Part shown: piece by piece, positions 1 through 8,341 of the stretch | Layout: each line of letters starts with the position of its first letter | Position numbering within the stretch: position 1 is the first letter of the stretch | Origin: Erysipelotrichaceae bacterium | GTDB lineage: Bacteria > Bacillota_I > Bacilli_A > Erysipelotrichales > Erysipelotrichaceae | Direction of reading: 5' to 3' | Assembly (NCBI GenBank): GCA_017533785.1 | Contig: JAFWII010000009.1 | Coordinates: 22,175 to 86,174, forward strand | DNA: 64,000 nt | Program-made: the position numbers and the translations under genes | The notes under the pieces: generated by a model | Database searches by the model: none | What the model was told of the DNA's origin: nothing | Seen by the model: the letters and a program-made list of their open reading frames with translations, nothing else

Positions 1-1057
1 TCAGCTCGTTCCTGCGGGGATCGTAGTTCCCCTCGATCTCCGGTCTCTCCTTTTCCAGCTCCTGCAGTTTCAGATAGAGGGCGCTGGCGTCCTCTCTTTG
101 CGAAGAGAGCAGGAAGCGCAGCGTGCCTTTGCGTTTTTCCTTTTCGGTCTCCCGCGGCGGGAAGTAGCAGGGAGCTTCGCATTTCAGCCCCTTGACGGCG
201 CACAGCTCGCCGGCTTCCGCCTCGGCGACGTTTTCGTATTTATACCCGTTGTACAGCCGGATCTCTTCGATCTTGGCGCCGTCGACGGTATCCTTGACTT
301 TCAGTTTTCCGCTGAGCATTTTCAGGAAATGCATCTTCTCCCGGCCGATCTTTGCGTATTTGTAGACATAGAAGGAGAGTTTTTCGCTGTCTCCGCGTTC
401 CGCGCTGAAAGAGGTCAGATACGGCAGAAGCTGTTCGACGCCTTCCTCCTTCAAAGCGGAGCCGAAGAAGCAGGGGATATAGCTGCGCTTCTCGAACAGC
501 GCCTGCTTCAGTGAAAAATCCACTGTTCCCTCGCTCAGATAGCGCTCCAGCGCGGTCTCGTCTTTCAGGGCAGCCAGATCGGTCAGCTCCTCGTCGGTCA
601 CGATCAGCGGGGAGAGCACTTCCTTTATCCGTTTCTGCAGTTCCGCAAAGTCGCCGCGGAAGCGGTCCATCTTGTTGACGAAGACCAGCAGCGGGATCTT
701 TTCCTGCAGCAGTTCGGTGAAGATCTGTCTGGTCGCCCGGCTGATCTCCTCGGATGCCGGCAGGATCAGCAGCGCCAGATCGATCGCCTTGACGGCGCGC
801 CGGCGTTCCGGCGCGAAATCCCGGTGTCCGGGGGTATCCAAAAGGATCAGTTCCTGTTCGGGGAAGCGGATCCTCGCGCTTTTGACCGTGATCGTGATCC
901 CGCGCTTACGCTCCTCTGTCCCGAAGTCGAGCAGGGAATCGCGGTTGTCCACGCGCCCGGCTTTCTCCAGCATGCCGGTCGCATGCAGAAGCGCTTCGCA
1001 GAATGTCGTTTTTCCGGCATCCACGTCCGCGTAGATGCCCAGCACCGTCTTTTTCAT
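1..1057 (-). CDS. TetM/EF-G-like ribosomal-protection GTPase (3' part missing)
   Basis: Translational GTPase of the EF-G/TetM type; about 352 residues are visible and the C-terminus runs off the window start. Visible G motifs are the P-loop VDAGKT (residues 12-17), RGITI (52-56), DTPGH (74-78) and NKMD (128-131), followed by a GSA motif and an EF-Tu-like domain 2. Domain 2 resembles tetracycline ribosomal protection proteins more than housekeeping EF-G. The usual H of the AHVDAGKT loop is replaced by D (ADVDAGKT). The ATG at 1057 has no properly spaced Shine-Dalgarno, and a good promoter ends about 2 bases upstream. Whether it confers tetracycline resistance or is a native ribosome rescue factor cannot be told from this part. 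Confidence 0.8.
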   Translation of the reverse strand, partial: MKKTVLGIYADVDAGKTTFCEALLHATGMLEKAGRVDNRDSLLDFGTEERKRGITITVKSARIRFPEQELILLDTPGHRDFAPERRRAVKAIDLALLILPASEEISRATRQIFTELLQEKIPLLVFVNKMDRFRGDFAELQKRIKEVLSPLIVTDEELTDLAALKDETALERYLSEGTVDFSLKQALFEKRSYIPCFFGSALKEEGVEQLLPYLTSFSAERGDSEKLSFYVYKYAKIGREKMHFLKMLSGKLKVKDTVDGAKIEEIRLYNGYKYENVAEAEAGELCAVKGLKCEAPCYFPPRETEKEKRKGTLRFLLSSQREDASALYLKLQELEKERPEIEGNYDPRRNEL

Positions 1058-1118
1058 ACCCTTATATTTTACGGAAAGCGTCTGTCTCTGTGAATAGACA
1101 AAGTGCTACAATAAAGAC
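1058..1118. promoter_or_regulatory. Divergent promoters of the TetM-like gene and rimO, both predicted leaderless
   Basis: On the minus strand TTCACA (1094-1089) and TAAAAT (1071-1066) are 17 bases apart, placing +1 near 1059, two bases before the ATG. On the plus strand an extended -10 TGCTACAAT (1104-1112) places +1 at about 1119, the A of the rimO ATG. The plus-strand -35 is poor. Start points are inferred from promoter geometry. Confidence 0.6.
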
Positions 1119-2426
1119 ATGTTAAATATCGGATTCATATCATTGGGCTGCTCGAAGAATCTGGTCGATTCCGAGCATATCATCGCGCTTTTCAAAGACG
1201 GTTTCCGGATCGAGAACGATCCCGCCAAATGCGATGTCATCCTGATCAATACCTGCGGCTTCATCCTCTCCGCCAAGGAAGAGGCGATCGATACGATCCT
1301 CGAGATGGCTGCCTATAAGGAAAAGCGGCTGAAGAAGCTGATCGTCTGCGGCTGCTTCGTCCAACGCTATTTTGACGAATGCAAAGAGGAGTTCCCGGAA
1401 GTGGACGCCTTCATCCGCATCGACGACTATGACCGCATCACCGAGATCCTGGGCGAAGTGCTCGGACACGATTTCTCCGGCTGTGACAGAACGGAACGGA
1501 CCCTGCTGACGCCGCCCCATTTTGCCTATCTGCGCATCGCCGACGGCTGCAACCACCGCTGCGCCTACTGCGCGATCCCCGGGATCCGCGGCAACTATGT
1601 CTCCGAACCGCTGGAAAAACTGATCGCGGAAGCGAAGAAGCTTTCCGACGCCGGGGTGAAGGAACTCGATCTGATCGCCCAGGACTGCGCCTATTACGGA
1701 CGCGATCTGTATAAACACTGCGCACTGAGCGAGCTTCTGAAAGAACTCGATAAAATGGATTTCACCTGGATCCGGATGCTGTATCTCTATCCGGAGGAGA
1801 TCGACGAGGAACTGCTGCAGACGATCAAAGAGTCGAAGCACGTGCTGCCGTATTTCGACATGCCGGTGCAGTACGGTTCCGACAGGATCCTCCGCAGCAT
1901 GCGCCGTCCCACCAACGTGAAGATGCTGAAGGAGAAGTTCGCCCTGATCCATTCCTATTTCAACGGCGAAGAGACCATGCGCACGACGATGATGGTCGGA
2001 TTCCCGGGCGAAAAGGAAGAGGATTACGAGGAGACCCTGCAGTTCATCAAAGACTGCCGCTTCGACTCCCTTGGCGCCTTCGCCTATTCAAGGGAAGAAG
2101 GGACGCCGAGCTACGATTTCCCGGAACAGGTGGATGAGGAGCTCAAACAGGAACGCTATGAAAAACTGATGGCTCTCCAGCAGGAGGTCGTCTGCGAAAA
2201 GAACCGGCAGCGCGTCGGCCGTGTCTATTCGGTCCTCATCGAGCAGAACGACCCGCTGCGCCGTCTTTCCTACGGCCGGGCGGTCTTTTCCGCACCGGAA
2301 GGGGTGGATCCGGCGATGATCATCCGTCATGCCGGAAAGCTTCCGGTCGGGGAATTCGTCAATGTGAAGATCGAAAAGGCGGATGCCTATGAATTCTACG
2401 GAACAGTACAGGAGGAAGAATCATGA
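1119..2426 (+). CDS. rimO: Ribosomal protein S12 methylthiotransferase RimO
   Basis: Radical-SAM methylthiotransferase expected to modify the conserved aspartate of ribosomal protein S12. The 435 residues show the N-terminal UPF0004 domain with cluster cysteines C11, C46 and C79, the radical-SAM CxxxCxxC at C144, C148 and C151, and a C-terminal TRAM-like RNA-binding segment. The opening residues (GFISLGCSKNLVDSE) are typical of RimO and not of MiaB. There is no Shine-Dalgarno before the ATG. The stop overlaps the start of the ROK kinase gene as ATGA, so the two are probably co-transcribed and translationally coupled. Confidence 0.93.
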   Translation: MLNIGFISLGCSKNLVDSEHIIALFKDGFRIENDPAKCDVILINTCGFILSAKEEAIDTILEMAAYKEKRLKKLIVCGCFVQRYFDECKEEFPEVDAFIRIDDYDRITEILGEVLGHDFSGCDRTERTLLTPPHFAYLRIADGCNHRCAYCAIPGIRGNYVSEPLEKLIAEAKKLSDAGVKELDLIAQDCAYYGRDLYKHCALSELLKELDKMDFTWIRMLYLYPEEIDEELLQTIKESKHVLPYFDMPVQYGSDRILRSMRRPTNVKMLKEKFALIHSYFNGEETMRTTMMVGFPGEKEEDYEETLQFIKDCRFDSLGAFAYSREEGTPSYDFPEQVDEELKQERYEKLMALQQEVVCEKNRQRVGRVYSVLIEQNDPLRRLSYGRAVFSAPEGVDPAMIIRHAGKLPVGEFVNVKIEKADAYEFYGTVQEEES

Positions 2427-3304
2427 AAAAGTCGATCGGTGTCGACCTCGGCGGTACCAGCGTACGCACCGCCATCGTCGACAGTGAAGGAAAGATCCTG
2501 AAGGATCTCAAGGAAAGCAGCTACGCCAAGGAGGGACCCTCCGTCGTCCTGCCCCATATCGCGGACATGATCGAACGACTGGGCGACATCTCCGACTGCG
2601 AAGGCATCGGCATCGGTGTGCCCGGACCGGTCGACGAGGAACGCAAGGTCATGACCTTATCGACGAATCTGCCCGGATTCACCGGCTATCCGATCACCAG
2701 GATGCTGGAAGAACGCTTCAGGATGCCGGTCTGCGTCGGCAACGACGCCAACGCCGCCGGTCTTGCGGAAGCGCTGGTCGGCGCCGGAAAAGGCAGAAAG
2801 ATCGTCTACTATATCACCCAGTCCACCGGGATCGGCGGAGCTCTGATCATCAACGGCAAAGTCGTCTCCGGAAAACACGGCTACGCGGGAGAGATCGGCA
2901 ACATCGTTATCGACCGCAGCCGTCCGAAGATCAACGGACTCAATGCCGGCGCTGCCGAGAATGAAGCCTCCGGTACGGCGATCGGCCGTTACGGCCGCGA
3001 GAAGTTCGGCGCGAAAAACGCGATCGAAGTCTTTGGTCAGGCGCGGAAAGGAAACGCGGATGCGCTGGCGATCCTCGACCGCATGAGCTACGACTTCGCT
3101 CAGCTGATGTCCTCGATCGCCCATGTCGTCGACCCCGATATCTTTGTCATCGGCGGCGGCTGCAGCAATGCCTCCGATCTCTATTTCGGATCTGTACGGA
3201 AATACTTCGATGAACTCGTTCACCCGGCGATGCGCGACGTGGAGATCGCCAAAGCCGAACTGGCGGAACCGGGTGTCTTAGGCGCCGCCTTCTTTGTGGA
3301 GTGA
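2423..3304 (+). CDS. ROK-family sugar kinase (glucokinase-like)
   Basis: ATP-dependent sugar kinase of the ROK family, 293 residues. The phosphate-binding DLGGT (8-12) and the catalytic GNDAN (106-110) are present, as is the H152/E157 region that contacts sugar. The zinc-binding CxCGxxGCxE motif of typical ROK glucokinases is absent; the corresponding stretch (about 165-182) has no cysteine. It lies between rimO and galM, overlapping the first by ATGA, which suggests a hexose-phosphorylating role beside the galactose genes. Glucose, N-acetylmannosamine or another hexose could be the substrate. Confidence 0.8.
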   Translation: MKKSIGVDLGGTSVRTAIVDSEGKILKDLKESSYAKEGPSVVLPHIADMIERLGDISDCEGIGIGVPGPVDEERKVMTLSTNLPGFTGYPITRMLEERFRMPVCVGNDANAAGLAEALVGAGKGRKIVYYITQSTGIGGALIINGKVVSGKHGYAGEIGNIVIDRSRPKINGLNAGAAENEASGTAIGRYGREKFGAKNAIEVFGQARKGNADALAILDRMSYDFAQLMSSIAHVVDPDIFVIGGGCSNASDLYFGSVRKYFDELVHPAMRDVEIAKAELAEPGVLGAAFFVE

Positions 3305-3305
3305 T

Positions 3306-4340
3306 ATGAAACGATTCGGTGAATACGAAGGCAGGGAGATCTTCCTGAGCCGTCTGGAAAACGAATATATCAAAGCGGAAGTCTTCAACTATGGCGCGTC
3401 TTTGCGCAGTTTTACCGAGAAGCAGAGCGGACGGGACGTCGTCCTCGGTTTCGACAGCTTCGAGCCCTATACCCGTCTTTTGGGTTCCTGCCTCGGGGCA
3501 ACGGTCGGCCGTTATGCCAACCGCATCGGCAATGCCCGCTTCGTCCTGAACGGGAAGGAATACCTTCTGCCCGTCAACAACGGACCCAACTGCCTGCACG
3601 GCGGTCTCATCAATTACTCCCAGCGGGTCTTCAAGGTCGTCGAGGACAGCCCGCAGAAAGTCATCTACCGCTACCGCTCCCCGGACGGGGAGGAGGGCTT
3701 CCCCGGAAATCTCGATCTGTGGATCACCTACGAGCTGGACGGCCCGTCACTGCTCTATAAGATCGAGGCGGAGTGCGACCAGGACTCGGTCCTGAACGTC
3801 ACCAACCACAGCTATTTCAATCTCGAGACCCGCGAACAGAAAACGGTCCTCGATCAGGAAATGAAGATCTGCTCCGGCAAAGTCGCACTGGCCGATCCGA
3901 ACGGCATGGCCTCCCCGGAGATCCTCGAGGTCGCCGGCACCGCCTTCGACTACCGGGAATTCCGCCGGGTCGGCGATGCGATCGAACATCCCCATCCCAA
4001 CATGGAGATCACCGGAGGGATCGACCACAACTACCTCTTTGAAGACAAAGAAGGGTATCAGGAAATGGCCGTTCTCCGCAGCGATGAGCTCGAGCTCGCG
4101 GTCGGAAGCGATCTGCCCGGCTTACAGGTCTATACCGCCAACTTCCTCTCTCTGCCCGATCCGGGCAAGGATGGCTTTGTCTACGAACCCCGCACCGGGA
4201 TCTGCTTCGAAGGGCAGTTCTACCCCAACGCGGTCAACTACGATTTCTGCCGCAGTCCGGTCATCCGCAAAGACGAGAGGACCGCGCATCTGATACGCTA
4301 TACGCTCACAAGAAGGACAGATCATGAAGATCAGAAATGA
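3306..4340 (+). CDS. galM: Aldose 1-epimerase (mutarotase)
   Basis: Interconverts the alpha and beta anomers of galactose or glucose, feeding galactokinase. The 344 residues contain the family landmarks NRI, LHGG, NHSYFNL and GIDHNYLF, with the catalytic histidine in NHSYF and the catalytic glutamate expected in the FEGQFYPN segment near the C-terminus. The ATG at 3306 follows the kinase stop by one base and has a short TGGAG upstream; an in-frame TTG twelve bases earlier is less likely. Its 3' end overlaps galK by 17 bases, supporting a single operon. Confidence 0.9.
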   Translation: MKRFGEYEGREIFLSRLENEYIKAEVFNYGASLRSFTEKQSGRDVVLGFDSFEPYTRLLGSCLGATVGRYANRIGNARFVLNGKEYLLPVNNGPNCLHGGLINYSQRVFKVVEDSPQKVIYRYRSPDGEEGFPGNLDLWITYELDGPSLLYKIEAECDQDSVLNVTNHSYFNLETREQKTVLDQEMKICSGKVALADPNGMASPEILEVAGTAFDYREFRRVGDAIEHPHPNMEITGGIDHNYLFEDKEGYQEMAVLRSDELELAVGSDLPGLQVYTANFLSLPDPGKDGFVYEPRTGICFEGQFYPNAVNYDFCRSPVIRKDERTAHLIRYTLTRRTDHEDQK

Positions 4341-5601
4341 TGAATCATTAAAACAGTTCATTCGCAAAGAACTCTCCCGCGACAGCGTCACCGAGATCCC
4401 GCGCTACGAAAAGCTCTATGAACGCGCCCGCGCCCTTTACGGCGATGGCGAATACCGTCTCTTTTCGGCGCCGGGCAGAAGTGAACTGATCGGCAACCAT
4501 ACGGACCACCAGCTCGGCCGGGTCATGGCCGCGGCGGTCAATATCGATTCCCTGGCCTGGGCCAAGAAGACGGACGAACCGCTGATCCGCATCGATTCGG
4601 AAGGCTTCGCCATCGCGCCGGTCGACCTGAAGGAGACCGCGGTCAAAGCAGACGAAAAGAACACGACTGAGAGCCTGATCCGCGGTATGGCGGTGATCTT
4701 CGAGGAAGAGGGATACAAAAGCGGCGGCTTCGACGCAGCCGTGACTTCGGAAGTGCTCCCGGGTTCCGGGATCTCCTCCTCCGCATCCTTTGAGATCCTG
4801 GTCGGCGAGATCATCAACCATCTCTACAACGACGGCAAAGTCGACCCGGTAACGGTCGCGCAGATCGCCCAGAAGGCGGAGAACCGCTTTTTCGGGAAAC
4901 CCTGCGGCCTGATGGACCAGTGCGCCATCGCCTGCGGCGGCCTCGTCTATATCGATTTCTACGATCCGGAAAGACCGGAAGTCGAGAAGCTCGACTTCGA
5001 TTTCGGTGAATACGGCTACGAACTGGTGCTTACCGATTCCAAAGCCGACCATTCAAAGCTCTCCGACGAGTACGGCAAGATGCCGGGCGAGATGAAGATG
5101 GTCGCCGGAGCCCTGGGCTGCGAAGTCCTGTCCCGCACGAGCGAGGAGGAATTCGCAAGGAAGCTGCCGGAGCTCAAAAAGCAGCTGAAAAACGACCGTG
5201 CGCTTCTGCGTGCCTACCACTTCTTTACCGAGAACGACCGCGTTGTCCGGGCAAAGAAGTGCGTCGAAACGAAAGACTGCGCAGGACTCTTGTCCTGCAT
5301 CCGCGAGTCCGGTCTGTCTTCCTACCGCTATCTGCAGAATGTCTTCGTGCCTTCTGCCGGTGTGTCCGAGGATTACGCGCTGGCGATCATGCGCAGCGAG
5401 CAGCTGCTTGGTGACAAAGGCGTGACCCGCGTCCACGGCGGCGGTCTGGGCGGTACGATCCAGGCTTTCGTTCCGAAGGCGATGCTGGAGGAATACGCGC
5501 AGGGCATGCGCGCTCTCTTCGGCGAAGACAGCGTGAAGATCCTGCAGGTGCGCCGCGCCGGCGGCATCGAGATCCCGGCTGTGCCGGAAGCAGACAAGTA
5601 A
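4324..5601 (+). CDS. galK: Galactokinase family protein
   Basis: GHMP-superfamily kinase, 425 residues, expected to phosphorylate galactose at C1. It carries the substrate signature in altered form, GRSELIGNHTDH (51-62), where classical galactokinases have GRxNLIGEHxDY; the ATP-binding GSGISSSAS loop (147-155); the catalytic aspartate in MDQ (197-199); and a C-terminal GGGLGG glycine motif. Last gene of the rimO-ROK-galM-galK operon. galE lies about 39 kb away and no galT was seen in the window. The E-to-N and Y-to-H changes around the sugar site could reflect a different sugar preference. Confidence 0.85.
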   Translation: MKIRNDESLKQFIRKELSRDSVTEIPRYEKLYERARALYGDGEYRLFSAPGRSELIGNHTDHQLGRVMAAAVNIDSLAWAKKTDEPLIRIDSEGFAIAPVDLKETAVKADEKNTTESLIRGMAVIFEEEGYKSGGFDAAVTSEVLPGSGISSSASFEILVGEIINHLYNDGKVDPVTVAQIAQKAENRFFGKPCGLMDQCAIACGGLVYIDFYDPERPEVEKLDFDFGEYGYELVLTDSKADHSKLSDEYGKMPGEMKMVAGALGCEVLSRTSEEEFARKLPELKKQLKNDRALLRAYHFFTENDRVVRAKKCVETKDCAGLLSCIRESGLSSYRYLQNVFVPSAGVSEDYALAIMRSEQLLGDKGVTRVHGGGLGGTIQAFVPKAMLEEYAQGMRALFGEDSVKILQVRRAGGIEIPAVPEADK

Positions 5602-5654
5602 GTCTTTTATCAGCTAAAGGCTTGTGTTAAAATACGTAACGAGGTGAATTTTTT

Positions 5655-6389
5655 ATGGGAAGAGCACATGAAGTAAGAGCTGCGGCAATGGCAAAGACCG
5701 CCGCGATCAAATCAAAACTGTATTCCAGATACGGAAAGGAATTATATATCGCCGCCAAGAACGGTGTTCCGGATCCGGAAATGAACCTGACCCTGAAGCA
5801 GAAGATCAAAGAAGCAAAGGCGAACCAGGTCCCGACCGACGTTATCAACCGCGCCATCGAAAAAGCCAAGGGCGGCGGTTCCGAGAGCTACGACTCCCTG
5901 CGCTACGAAGGCTTCGGCCCGGGCGCTGCCACGATCATCATCGACTGTCTGACGGACAACACCAACCGTACCGTCGCCGCGATGAACCAGTGCTTCAACA
6001 AGTCCAGATGCAAACTGGGCGTCAAGGGAAGCGTCTCCTTCAACTACGACAACTACGGTGTCCTGGAATTCCCGTTTGACGACGAGGAAAAGATCCTCGA
6101 TACCCTGCTGGAAAAGGACGTCAACGTTGCTGACGTCAGCAGCGAAGAGGGCTATGTCCGCGTCTATACCGATCCGACCGATCTGCACAACGCGCAGGAA
6201 GCGATCGAAGAACTGATCCCGAACGTCGAATTCGAGACCTGCGGACTGAAGATGGTCCCGCGCGAGATGGTCAAGCTGACCAACGACGACGACAAGATGC
6301 TGTGGAACCGTCTGCTGAACCTGCTCGACGAAGTCGACGATGTTCAGGAAGTCTACCACAACGTTGAGGAAGACGAGGAAGAAGCGTAA
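5655..6389 (+). CDS. yebC: YebC/PmpR/TACO1 family protein
   Basis: Conserved 244-residue protein of the YebC family, long annotated as a transcription regulator; work on the family also indicates a translation role at difficult peptide bonds. The N-terminus (MGRAHEVR, then RYGKELYIAAK) and the PDPE...VPTDVINRAIEKA segment are diagnostic, and the acidic C-terminus is normal for the family. A strong GAGGTGA Shine-Dalgarno lies at 5641-5647. A TTAAAAT -10-like box sits around 5628-5634, so it probably has its own promoter after galK. A terminator follows, making it monocistronic. Confidence 0.9.
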   Translation: MGRAHEVRAAAMAKTAAIKSKLYSRYGKELYIAAKNGVPDPEMNLTLKQKIKEAKANQVPTDVINRAIEKAKGGGSESYDSLRYEGFGPGAATIIIDCLTDNTNRTVAAMNQCFNKSRCKLGVKGSVSFNYDNYGVLEFPFDDEEKILDTLLEKDVNVADVSSEEGYVRVYTDPTDLHNAQEAIEELIPNVEFETCGLKMVPREMVKLTNDDDKMLWNRLLNLLDEVDDVQEVYHNVEEDEEEA

Positions 6390-6400
6390 ACAAAGAAAAC

Positions 6401-6428
6401 AGCTGTGGCAACACGGCTTTTCTTTTGT
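6401..6428 (+). terminator. Rho-independent terminator after yebC
   Basis: Stem AGCTGTG/CACGGCT with a GCAA loop, followed by TTTCTTTTGTT. It lies 11 bases after the yebC stop. Confidence 0.8.
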
Positions 6429-6440
6429 TCAAACATAAGA

Positions 6441-6462
6441 AAAGGGCACGTCCGTGCCCTTT
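6441..6462 (-). terminator. Terminator of the add-phosphorylase operon
   Basis: Perfect 9-bp stem AAAGGGCAC/GTGCCCTTT with a GTCC loop, ten bases beyond the phosphorylase stop on the minus strand, followed there by a T-rich run. It may also back up termination from yebC. Confidence 0.75.
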
Positions 6463-6471
6463 GTCTGTTTT

Positions 6472-7209
6472 CTAGAGTTCCTGCTGCAGCCGGTACATCG
6501 CTTCGAGCGCCACCTGCACTTCGTGTTTTTCGCCCTCTGCCGTGAGCGAGGCGCCGCTCTGGTAATCGCCGACGCTCTCCGCGGAATCCTCGCCCCAGAG
6601 AACGACGTTGTTCAGGATCGAAGCGGTATGCACGCCGCGCAGTCTGCCGACGGTGAACAGGGATGCGGTCTCGAAGTCGCTGGCCAGCACGCCTTTCTTC
6701 GACCAGGCTTCGCACTGCTCCTGGTCATCATCGATATAGAAGGATTCGTGCGACAGCACGATGCCGGTGTGGAAGGGGAAACCCATCTCCTTGGCGGCTT
6801 GCGCGCAGTGGTTCATCAGCCGGTAATCCGGAACGGCCGGGTAGATGCCTTTGACATAGGCGCGGGAAGCGCCGTCGTCACGGACCGCGCCTTCGCATAA
6901 GATCAGATCTCCCAGTCCGATGCCGGTCTGCATGGCGCCGGCGGAGCCGATGCGCATCATCGTATCGACGCCGATCTTCTTTAACTCTTCGACTGCGATC
7001 GAAACGGAGGATCCGCCCATGCCGGTCGAGATGCCGATCACCCGCATGCCCTTATAGGTGCCCACGATCGAACGGTATTCCCGGTTGAAGGTCAGCTCCT
7101 GCGGATCTTCGAGAAATGAAGCGATCACGTCGACCCGCTTCGGGTCGCCGGGCATCAGCGCGCACTTCGCGTTTACGCTCTCATCCAGCTGGATATGCGG
7201 CTGTTTCAT
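6472..7209 (-). CDS. Nucleoside phosphorylase (uridine/purine, PNP_UDP_1 family)
   Basis: Phosphorolytic cleavage of nucleosides to base plus ribose-1-phosphate. The 245 residues show the family opening LMPGDPKRVD, the phosphate-site STGMGG loop and a ribose-binding DFETASLF segment matching the EMES motif of uridine phosphorylase, with Glu kept and Met replaced by Phe. Overall it resembles Udp-type more than DeoD-type enzymes, but base preference cannot be assigned. It is the second gene of an operon with add, whose stop overlaps its start as ATGA; pairing with adenosine deaminase suggests use on inosine or related nucleosides. Confidence 0.85.
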   Translation of the reverse strand: MKQPHIQLDESVNAKCALMPGDPKRVDVIASFLEDPQELTFNREYRSIVGTYKGMRVIGISTGMGGSSVSIAVEELKKIGVDTMMRIGSAGAMQTGIGLGDLILCEGAVRDDGASRAYVKGIYPAVPDYRLMNHCAQAAKEMGFPFHTGIVLSHESFYIDDDQEQCEAWSKKGVLASDFETASLFTVGRLRGVHTASILNNVVLWGEDSAESVGDYQSGASLTAEGEKHEVQVALEAMYRLQQEL

Positions 7210-8231
7210 GCTTCCTCCTTCAGGCAGGCATTGAGCTTTTCAAGCAGGATCTTCTTTTCCTCTTCCTTCATGAAGGAAGCGCGGACCGAGTTCATGTTCA
7301 TGATGATCAGGTCGTTGTATTCAAAGCCCATCTCCTGCAGGCAGTGGTCGTATTCGTCGTCCAGGGTGACTCTGGCGAGCGTCATATTATCCGTGTTGAT
7401 CGTCACCAGCATGCCGCTGGCATAAAGGTTCTCCGCCGGATGGCGCGGATAGGTCTCGCGGGTCTTGCACTGGATATTGGAAGTCGGGCAGATCTCGAGG
7501 GTGATGCCTTTCGCGATCGCCTCGCGGCAGACTTCCGGATTCTCGTAGATATGGTGGCCGTGGCCGATGCGGGTAACGCCGAAAGTCAGCGCGTCCGCGA
7601 CGGTGCGCCAGTCCTGGGAATCGCCGGCATGGCAGGTCGCCGGAATGCCGTATTCGTTGATCTTGTCAAAAAGGGCTTTGTATTCCTTTAAGGGAACGAT
7701 GCCTTCGGCGCCGGCGAAGTCGATGCCGACGACGCCTTTGCCGAGATATTTCTTGCAGACTTCGATCGTCTCCTCGTTTTCCTTCCAGTTCACGTCCGGG
7801 GTACCGACCGACATCATGCAGGTAATGATTCCGATGCCGATCTGCGGATAGTCGGCCAGCGCTTTTTCGCGTCCGTCGAGGACCGCCTCGACGGCATCGC
7901 TCTGGCTCATCTCCTTTTTCGTGTGGAGCTGCGGGGCAAAGCGGATCTCGGCGTAGGCAAGACCCTGTCCGGCAAGGTCTTCGATCAGTTCGTAGGTGAC
8001 CCGGCTGAGCGACTCTCTGTCCTGCATGACCTGCAGCGGCGCGTCGAACATCTTCAGATAGTCGTTGACCGAATCAGCGTTGCTGCAGTCGTAAAGAAAC
8101 TGTTTATACTCTTCCAGCGTAGCGGAAGGCATCTGCACGCCCTGTTTCCGGGCGAGCTCCCAGACGGTCTCCGTACGGAAGGAGCCGTCCAGATGCAGAT
8201 GAAGGTCGAGTTTCGGAAAATCGTATTTCAT
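7206..8231 (-). CDS. add: Adenosine deaminase
   Basis: Zinc hydrolase converting adenosine or deoxyadenosine to inosine forms, 341 residues. Zinc and catalytic landmarks are visible: LHLHLDGS (H11, H13), CHAGDS, the HGHHI motif, EICPTSN and the late NTDN aspartates. The ATG at 8231 is preceded by an AGAGGAAG Shine-Dalgarno and a TGGTATGAT extended -10 further upstream on the minus strand. First gene of the add-phosphorylase operon, divergent from an ADP-ribosylglycohydrolase-family gene. Confidence 0.93.
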   Translation of the reverse strand: MKYDFPKLDLHLHLDGSFRTETVWELARKQGVQMPSATLEEYKQFLYDCSNADSVNDYLKMFDAPLQVMQDRESLSRVTYELIEDLAGQGLAYAEIRFAPQLHTKKEMSQSDAVEAVLDGREKALADYPQIGIGIITCMMSVGTPDVNWKENEETIEVCKKYLGKGVVGIDFAGAEGIVPLKEYKALFDKINEYGIPATCHAGDSQDWRTVADALTFGVTRIGHGHHIYENPEVCREAIAKGITLEICPTSNIQCKTRETYPRHPAENLYASGMLVTINTDNMTLARVTLDDEYDHCLQEMGFEYNDLIIMNMNSVRASFMKEEEKKILLEKLNACLKEEA

Positions 8232-8341
8232 ATTTTGTTCTTCCTCTTTTCAGTACCATCATACCAAAAAAGAGCCGCAGAAGAGTATCGCGGAAGCCGC
8301 GATCAATGATAGAGTAAAAGGGAAAGAAGAGGTAAGCGCAG
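8232..8341. promoter_or_regulatory. Divergent intergenic region with a GC-rich dyad
   Basis: On the minus strand a TGGTATGAT extended -10 serves add. On the plus strand TGATAGAGT (8307-8315) is a possible extended -10 for the next gene. Between them lies a 17-base dyad, ATCGCGG-AAG-CCGCGAT (8287-8303), just upstream of that -10, so it could be an operator shared by both genes. The regulator is unknown. Confidence 0.45.
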
